In this document: positions 6,531-11,098 of the stretch, in pieces
Layout: every line of letters begins with the position of its first letter
Numbering within the stretch: the first letter of the stretch is position 1
Position numbers and translations under genes: made by a program
The notes under the pieces: generated by a model
Seen by the model: only the letters and a program-made list of their open reading frames with translations
What the model was told of the DNA's origin: nothing
Database searches by the model: none
DNA from: Bacteroidales bacterium
Lineage (GTDB): Bacteria > Bacteroidota > Bacteroidia > Bacteroidales > UBA932
Assembly (NCBI GenBank): GCA_017471085.1
Contig: JAFUWW010000062.1
Location: 1-11,098, forward strand
Direction of reading: 5' to 3'
DNA length: 11,098 nucleotides

Positions 6531-8305
6531 TCCTGCGAGAAATCCTTCAGTTCTTCGCGGTAGGCCGAAAAAATCTTGGACTTGGAGAGAAAGCCCAGGT
6601 AGGTACGGTCTTCCCGGATCACCGGCAGGTTCCAGGCCCCGGTCTTTTCGAATTTCCGCATCACGGAATCCATGGATTCTTCCGGGAAAACGTACTCGGG
6701 AGCCGTCCGCATGTAATTGTACACATGCTTTTTCTCATACAGGCCGGTCTGGAACATGTCCTTGCGGATATCGGCCAGGGAGACGAATCCCTGGAAGCGG
6801 CGGCGTGAGTCCAGCACCGGGAAAATGTTCCGCTCCGAGTTGGACACCACCTCTACCAGCTCGCCCAGGGTGGCATCGATGCGCACCGGTGCAAAGTCCT
6901 TTTCCAGCAGCGTTTCCGTCTTCAGGAGCGTGAGCACGGCCTGGTCGGAATCGTGCGTGAGCAATTCGCCGGAAGTGGCGATGCGTTTGGTATAGATGGA
7001 GTATTTTTCGAAAATGCGCGTAACGCCGAAGGAGATGGCCGATGTCAGGATGAGGGGCACCAGCAGCTCGTATCCGCCACTGATTTCGGCAATGAGGAAG
7101 ATGGCCGTGAGGGGGGCCTGCATCACGCCCGCCATGAGGCCGGCCATGCCCACCAGGACAAAGTTGGAGACGGGGACCAGCCCTTCCGAGAAAAGATTGA
7201 GCGTGGAAGCGAGCACGAAGCCCGCCATGGCGCCTACGAAAAGGGTGGGGCCGAAAGTTCCGCCTACGCCGCCGCCGGCATTGGTGAAGGTCATGGAAAA
7301 TACCTTCAGGAGGAGCACCAGCAGGAAAAACACCGGGATGGCCCATTTCCACTGAAGGGCGATGGACAGCGGCGTCACCCCGCCGAAGTCTACGGCGCCG
7401 TTATTGAGCAGCGGCCGGAGGAAATTGTATCCCTCCCCGTGCAGGGGCGGGAAAAGAAAGATGAGCACGCCCAGCGAAAGGGCCGATATCACCCACCGGA
7501 GCCAGGGATTCCTGAGTTTCCCCAGCCGGTCTTCCATGGAGAGGGTGGTGCGGATGAAATACAGGGCACAGAAGCCGCAAAACACGCCCAGGACGGCGTA
7601 AAACGGCACATTCCGGATCGAGAAAGCAGCCAGGGTGGAAGCGAACTGCGTCTCCTGTCCCAGACAGATATAACTTACCAGCGTGGCCGATATGGAACTG
7701 AGCAGAAGGGGCAGCATGCCTGTCATGGAGATGTTGAAAAGCAGGATCTCCAAAGTGAACAGCACCCCGGCCAGAGGGGCGTTGAAGATGCCCGCCACGG
7801 CACCCGCGGCGCCGCAGCCCAGCAGCAGCGTCATGCCCCTGTACGACATGCCGCAATACCGGCCCAGGTTGGAGCCGATGGCTGCGCCCGTATACACGAT
7901 GGGCGCCTCCGCTCCCACGGAACCGCCGAAACCGATGGTAAGGGCGCTGGTCACGAGCGAAGACCACACATTGTGGCGCTTGATTTTGGATTCGTTCTTG
8001 GAAACGGCCTGCAGCACCTTGGTGACTCCATGGCCGATATTGTCCCGCACCAGATATTTGACGATAAGCGCGCTGAGCAGCATGCCCACGCCGGGAAGCA
8101 CCAGATACGGCCAGCGGGAGCCCGGGAACAGCGAGTCCAGGCCGCCCTGGATGGCATGGATGGTGATTTTGAGCAGGACGGCCGCCAGGCCGCACAGAAG
8201 ACCCGTCACGACGGAGAGCACCAGCAGGCTGGTATGCTCCGGCAACCTACGCAAAAGGGCCCTTGCGGGGCCCCAGATGTATTTGATGCCACTGTTTTGC
8301 GCCAT
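6527..8305 (-). CDS. ClC family chloride transporter or channel with two CBS domains
   Basis: From ATG 8305 this is a 592-residue inner-membrane protein moving chloride or a related anion. The ClC membrane domain spans about residues 18-440. Signatures are GHGVTKVL where ClC-ec1 has GSGIPE, GSVGAEAP with E133 at the gating-glutamate position, FNAPLAGVLFTLE, GGGVGGTFGP, and SIYTKRI carrying the likely central tyrosine. Two cytosolic CBS domains follow (about 468-522 and 535-588), which usually bind adenine nucleotides. Aligned on the FNAPLAG motif, the internal proton glutamate (E203 of ClC-ec1) is I187, so channel versus exchanger behaviour is open. The start is chosen at 8305, one base after the upstream TAA; the alternative ATG at 8317 overlaps that gene by 11 bp, and still earlier starts would overlap further with no family similarity. 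It probably belongs to the operon from rlmI. Confidence 0.93.
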   Translation of the reverse strand: MAQNSGIKYIWGPARALLRRLPEHTSLLVLSVVTGLLCGLAAVLLKITIHAIQGGLDSLFPGSRWPYLVLPGVGMLLSALIVKYLVRDNIGHGVTKVLQAVSKNESKIKRHNVWSSLVTSALTIGFGGSVGAEAPIVYTGAAIGSNLGRYCGMSYRGMTLLLGCGAAGAVAGIFNAPLAGVLFTLEILLFNISMTGMLPLLLSSISATLVSYICLGQETQFASTLAAFSIRNVPFYAVLGVFCGFCALYFIRTTLSMEDRLGKLRNPWLRWVISALSLGVLIFLFPPLHGEGYNFLRPLLNNGAVDFGGVTPLSIALQWKWAIPVFFLLVLLLKVFSMTFTNAGGGVGGTFGPTLFVGAMAGFVLASTLNLFSEGLVPVSNFVLVGMAGLMAGVMQAPLTAIFLIAEISGGYELLVPLILTSAISFGVTRIFEKYSIYTKRIATSGELLTHDSDQAVLTLLKTETLLEKDFAPVRIDATLGELVEVVSNSERNIFPVLDSRRRFQGFVSLADIRKDMFQTGLYEKKHVYNYMRTAPEYVFPEESMDSVMRKFEKTGAWNLPVIREDRTYLGFLSKSKIFSAYREELKDFSQD

Positions 8306-8306
8306 C

Positions 8307-8675
8307 TTATTCGTCATCCCCGGGCGTCGAGTACTGGGAGATGTTGTCGTCCGGGAGGGTTTCTCCTGCGGCATCCGATGCATCGGCGCTGCCTCCGGCT
8401 ACGGCCTCGTTCTCGGCGTCTTCTTCGCCTTCCAGCCAACGGGCCACATCTTCCATATCGTCTGTCTTTACATTGATCTTGACCAGGTAGATGGCTTCCA
8501 AGGTTTCCACCGTCACTGCGTAGAAGGTTGTTCCGTCCGGCTTGGGATATTTGATCAGGTCCGTAAGATAGTCACTGAACCCGCGGGGGTATTTTTCGGC
8601 GAATGCCGCTGCCAGATCCGGATGGGTTCCCATCTTCTCATAACTCACCACGTGTCTTTTCTTGATGTCAGCCAT
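8307..8675 (-). CDS. Conserved small hypothetical protein with acidic tail
   Basis: This 122-residue protein lacks a signal peptide and membrane segments, so it should be cytoplasmic. Residues 1-75 look like a compact domain (KKRHVVSYEKM, AEKYPRGFSDYLTDLIKYPKPDG, then FYAVTVETLEAIYLVKINVK). About 78-122 form an acidic, Ala/Gly/Ser-rich tail, probably disordered. From memory, similar RHVVSYEK proteins of unknown function occur in Bacteroidales; I cannot name a family or activity. It lies 12 bp after the ygiQ stop and ends one base before the ClC start, so translation of the two is probably coupled. The start at 8675 fits the clean N-terminal reading and the tight spacing. Codon use resembles its neighbours, and the operon position supports a real gene. 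Confidence 0.85.
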   Translation of the reverse strand: MADIKKRHVVSYEKMGTHPDLAAAFAEKYPRGFSDYLTDLIKYPKPDGTTFYAVTVETLEAIYLVKINVKTDDMEDVARWLEGEEDAENEAVAGGSADASDAAGETLPDDNISQYSTPGDDE

Positions 8676-8687
8676 AGTCAGGTTTTA

Positions 8688-10511
8688 TTACTTTTTCTTT
8701 CGAGGTGCAATAATAAGGCTTTGTTTTGAACTCTGCAAGCGGTTTTCCTTTTTTTTCGTAGAATTTTTAAAGAAAAACGACTTTTGCTGCTGTTTTTTCA
8801 CAGGATCATGCTCGCAGAACACGGGTTTCATATCCCGCGGGTCCAGCCCGGTATAGAACATCACGGAGGACGTGGTCATGGGAGTGGGGGTGAAATCCTG
8901 CACCTGGTCCATCCAGATTCCCTTGAGGGCCGGATGGGAGGCGAGGTGCTCCATATCCTTGAGGGTGCAGCCGGGATGGGACGATATGAAATAAGGCACC
9001 AGCCCCACATGGGTGCCGGCTTCCCGGTTCACGGTATCGAATTCTTTCCGCAGGCGCTCGAAAAGCGCGAAGGTCGGCTTGGCCATTTTTTGCAGCACAT
9101 GGTCTTCCGTATGCTCCGGGGCCACTTTCAGACGGCCGGAGGTGTGGTCCAGGACCAGGGTCTTCAGATAGGGTTTGGAACTGGGGTCCACAAACCCGTC
9201 CTTTGTCAGGAACAGGTCGTAGCGGATACCGCTGCCGATGTAACTGTGGCGGATGCCCTTGGTGGCGTCGATCCGCTTGTAGAGCTCCATCAGGCGGGTA
9301 TGGTCGCAGTCCAGGTTGGGACAGCGGGCCGGGAACAGGCAGCTGCGGCGCTTGCACTTGTCGCACAGTTCCAGGTTCTTCCCGTGCATGCCGTATATGT
9401 TGGCGGTAGGGGCGCCCACGTCGGATATGTTTCCCGCAAAGTCCGGCAGGTTGTTCAGGGCCTTCACCTCTTTGAGGATGGACGCCTCGCTCCGGGACGA
9501 GATGAACTTTCCCTGATGGGCGGCGATGGTACAGAAATTACAGCCGCCGAAGCAGCCCCGGTGCGTATTCACGCTGAATTTAATCATGTCGTAGGCCGGG
9601 ATGCGCTTGCCTTTGTAGCGCGGATGCGGCAGCTTGGTGTAAGGCAGGTCCCAGAAAGAATCCATCTCTTCGGTGGTGGCGGGAGGATAAGGCGGATTGA
9701 TCTGCACGAACCCGTCTTCCACCGGTTCGATGATGGTGTCGGGATGCATCATGTTGGCATGCGTCTCAATCCAGTGGAAATTCTCCGCGAACGCCCGCTT
9801 GTCTTTCTGACATTCCTCAAAGGAATGGAGCACCAGATGCCCGGTCGGAGCCGGGCATGACCCGCCATTCCCGGCTTGACCGGGCATCTTTCCCTTTACA
9901 TAGAAGGCCAGCTGGGGAATCTGCCGCATGCGGTGGCGGGACCAGCCTTTCTCGATGCCCCGGGTCAGTTCCAGCATCGGCCTTTCGCCCATGCCGTAGC
10001 AGAGCCAGTCGGCGCCGGAGGACACCAGGACGGAAGGCATCAGGCAGTCTTTCCAATAGTCGTAATGGGTGAGGCGGCGAAGGGAGGCCTCGATGCCGCC
10101 GATCACGACCGGGACGTCCGGGAAGAGTTCCTTCAGGATCCTGGTATAGACGGTGACGGCGTAGTCCGGACGGGCGCCGGCCTTTCCGTCGGGGGTATAG
10201 GCATCGTCGTGACGGAGGCGTTTGGAGGCGGTGTAATGGTTCACCATGGAATCCATCGCCCCGGAATTGAGGCCGAAATAGAGCCTCGGGGCTCCCAGTT
10301 TCCGGAAATCGCGCAGGTCGTCCCGCCAGTTGGGCTGCGGCACCACAGCCACGCGGTAGCCCCATTTCTGGAGCCAGCGGGCGATGACGGCCGTTCCGAA
10401 GGAGGGATGGTCCACGAAGGCGTCGCCGGTGAACAGGATTACGTCTATGTAATCCCAGCCCAGCGCCTGCACCTCCTTCACGGAAGTGGGAAACATGTAA
10501 GCCTCTGCCAT
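8688..10511 (-). CDS. ygiQ: YgiQ family radical SAM protein (UPF0313)
   Basis: This 607-residue protein has the YgiQ N terminus (LGWDYIDVILFTGDAFVDHPSFG), then a B12-binding-like segment, then a radical SAM domain with the cluster motif CFGGCNFC (C320, C324, C327). A second Cys-rich patch follows near 375-405 (LCDKCKRRSC and CPNLDC). SIGSGIRYD-like and KVAPEHTEDHVL segments typical of the family come next. Its chemistry is not established to my knowledge. Oddities: residues 208-226 are encoded by a 55-bp palindrome that looks like an insertion, and the last ~40 residues are a Lys-rich tail encoded by A/T-rich DNA ending in tandem TAA stops. The chosen ATG lies 5 bp after the upstream rlmI stop; an internal ATG at 10496 would also fit. 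It is shorter than E. coli YgiQ (about 740 residues), mainly at the C terminus. Confidence 0.93.
   Translation of the reverse strand: MAEAYMFPTSVKEVQALGWDYIDVILFTGDAFVDHPSFGTAVIARWLQKWGYRVAVVPQPNWRDDLRDFRKLGAPRLYFGLNSGAMDSMVNHYTASKRLRHDDAYTPDGKAGARPDYAVTVYTRILKELFPDVPVVIGGIEASLRRLTHYDYWKDCLMPSVLVSSGADWLCYGMGERPMLELTRGIEKGWSRHRMRQIPQLAFYVKGKMPGQAGNGGSCPAPTGHLVLHSFEECQKDKRAFAENFHWIETHANMMHPDTIIEPVEDGFVQINPPYPPATTEEMDSFWDLPYTKLPHPRYKGKRIPAYDMIKFSVNTHRGCFGGCNFCTIAAHQGKFISSRSEASILKEVKALNNLPDFAGNISDVGAPTANIYGMHGKNLELCDKCKRRSCLFPARCPNLDCDHTRLMELYKRIDATKGIRHSYIGSGIRYDLFLTKDGFVDPSSKPYLKTLVLDHTSGRLKVAPEHTEDHVLQKMAKPTFALFERLRKEFDTVNREAGTHVGLVPYFISSHPGCTLKDMEHLASHPALKGIWMDQVQDFTPTPMTTSSVMFYTGLDPRDMKPVFCEHDPVKKQQQKSFFFKNSTKKKENRLQSSKQSLIIAPRKKK
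9835..9889. repeat. REP-like palindromic element inside the ygiQ coding sequence
   Basis: AGATGCCCGGTC (9835-9846) and GACCGGGCATCT (9878-9889) are perfect 12-bp reverse complements. Nested inside is a second perfect stem, AGCCGGG (49-55 of the 9800s) with CCCGGCT (9870-9876), and a further ATG/CAT pairing near the tip. The element forms a long hairpin on either strand. It is read in frame as part of YgiQ (residues 208-226, beginning KMPGQAGNGG), and the surrounding protein is normal YgiQ on both sides. The core word, CCCGGTC next to AGCCGGG, resembles dispersed small palindromic repeats of bacterial genomes. No second copy is seen in this window. That it was inserted is inference. Confidence 0.75.
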
Positions 10512-10516
10512 AACGG

Positions 10517-11098
10517 TTATTCTACATACAGCAACAGTCCCTTCAGGTATTCGCCTTCGGGGTGATAGATGTTCACGGGGTGGTCGGCGGGCTGGTTCAG
10601 GCGGTCCAGGATGCGGACGCTGCGGCCGGTCTGGGCCGCGGCGGAAAACACGGCCAGGGCGAAGGCCTCCTTGTCCACCACCTGCGAGCAGCTGAAGGTG
10701 AACACGAAACCGCCGGGCGCCACCTTGGAGATGGCGGCGGCATTGAGACGCTGATAGGCCCTGAGGGCGTTCTTGAGGGCGCCGCGGTGCTTGGCGAAGG
10801 CCGGCGGATCCACAATCATGAGGTCATATTTCCCTTCCGGTACATCGCGGAGAAAGTCAATGGCGTCGGCACAATAGGAGGTATGCACCTGAGGCGTAAA
10901 ACCGTTCAAGGCCACGTTCCTGTCCACCATGTCCATCGCCTTGCGGGAACTGTCCACGGAATCGACATGGACCGCACCGCCATTTAAAGCATAGATGGAG
11001 AAGCCGCCAGTGTAACAGAAGAGATTCAGAACGTTGCGTCCTTTGGCCAGACGACCCACTGCGGCGCGGTTCTCCCGCTGGTCCAGGAAGAAGCCGGT
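10517..11098 (-). CDS. rlmI: RlmI-like 23S rRNA (cytosine-C5) methyltransferase, C-terminal part
   Basis: The C-terminal 193 codons are present; the N terminus, with the expected PUA domain, lies beyond the right edge (full-length enzymes are about 390-400 residues). RlmI methylates C1962 of 23S rRNA using S-adenosylmethionine. Visible signatures are TGFFLDQREN at the edge, the SAM-binding NLFCYTGGFSIYAL, the acidic strand VDSVDSS, the active-site VDPPAF, FTFSCS with the likely catalytic Cys, and the terminal QPADHPV...YPEGEYLKG stretch shared with E. coli RlmI. A GTG at 11059 is not the start, because the homologous frame continues without a stop through the window edge. The stop lies 5 bp before ygiQ, making this the most upstream visible gene of the minus-strand unit. 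A related RlmK/RlmI-type target cannot be excluded. Confidence 0.9.
   Translation of the reverse strand, partial: TGFFLDQRENRAAVGRLAKGRNVLNLFCYTGGFSIYALNGGAVHVDSVDSSRKAMDMVDRNVALNGFTPQVHTSYCADAIDFLRDVPEGKYDLMIVDPPAFAKHRGALKNALRAYQRLNAAAISKVAPGGFVFTFSCSQVVDKEAFALAVFSAAAQTGRSVRILDRLNQPADHPVNIYHPEGEYLKGLLLYVE

Noticed and set aside
8306..8383. Longer N terminus for ClC starting at 8383
   Set aside because: The extra residues overlap the hypothetical gene by 77 bp, are Arg/Thr/Ser-rich and unlike ClC N termini; starts at 8305 or 8317 fit better.
6953..8476. 507-codon plus-strand open frame across clc and the small hypothetical gene
   Set aside because: It is antisense to a well-supported ClC gene; the product is His/Gln/Gly-rich and lacks any domain.

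Overview
The window looks like a stretch of core chromosome from a fairly GC-rich member of the Bacteroidota, probably order Bacteroidales. Three things point there: the gene content (an exported tricorn-type protease, a Tex protein, YgiQ, a CBS-containing ClC protein and a small hypothetical of Bacteroidales type), TAnnTTTG promoter boxes of the Bacteroidota type, and starts without clear Shine-Dalgarno sites. The phylum call is firm, the order likely, and the genus cannot be told. No rRNA, tRNA, CRISPR array, insertion sequence or phage gene was seen.

Layout. Positions 1-161 are a hairpin-rich regulatory region with a likely promoter for the rightward genes and a possible divergent one. Positions 162-4086 (+) hold a two-gene unit with overlapping reading frames: a secreted tricorn-like S41 protease and a DPM1-type polyprenyl-phosphate mannosyl (or related) transferase. 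A convergent junction of only 3 bp follows, then the minus-strand tex gene (4090-6228). The 298-bp gap at 6229-6526 is not empty: it carries a decayed remnant of a lysophospholipid-type acyltransferase gene, broken by a stop codon and a frameshift. From 6527 to the right edge there is a tightly packed minus-strand unit, read right to left: rlmI-like rRNA methyltransferase (cut by the window edge), ygiQ radical SAM gene, a 122-residue hypothetical, and a ClC chloride transporter/channel with two CBS domains. Gaps in this unit are 1 to 12 bp, so it is probably one operon whose promoter lies outside the window.

The most interesting signal is inside ygiQ: a 55-bp near-perfect palindrome (9835-9889) of REP-like appearance sits in frame in the coding sequence and is translated as an 18-19 residue Gly/Pro-rich insert just before a conserved segment. 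It resembles in kind the in-frame palindromic elements described in Rickettsia. Other points of note are the acyltransferase pseudogene, a ClC protein with isoleucine where the internal proton glutamate normally sits, and a tricorn homologue whose Ser/His/Ser/Glu set is intact. Otherwise the genes are housekeeping or envelope-related, and I did not find a new multi-gene system.
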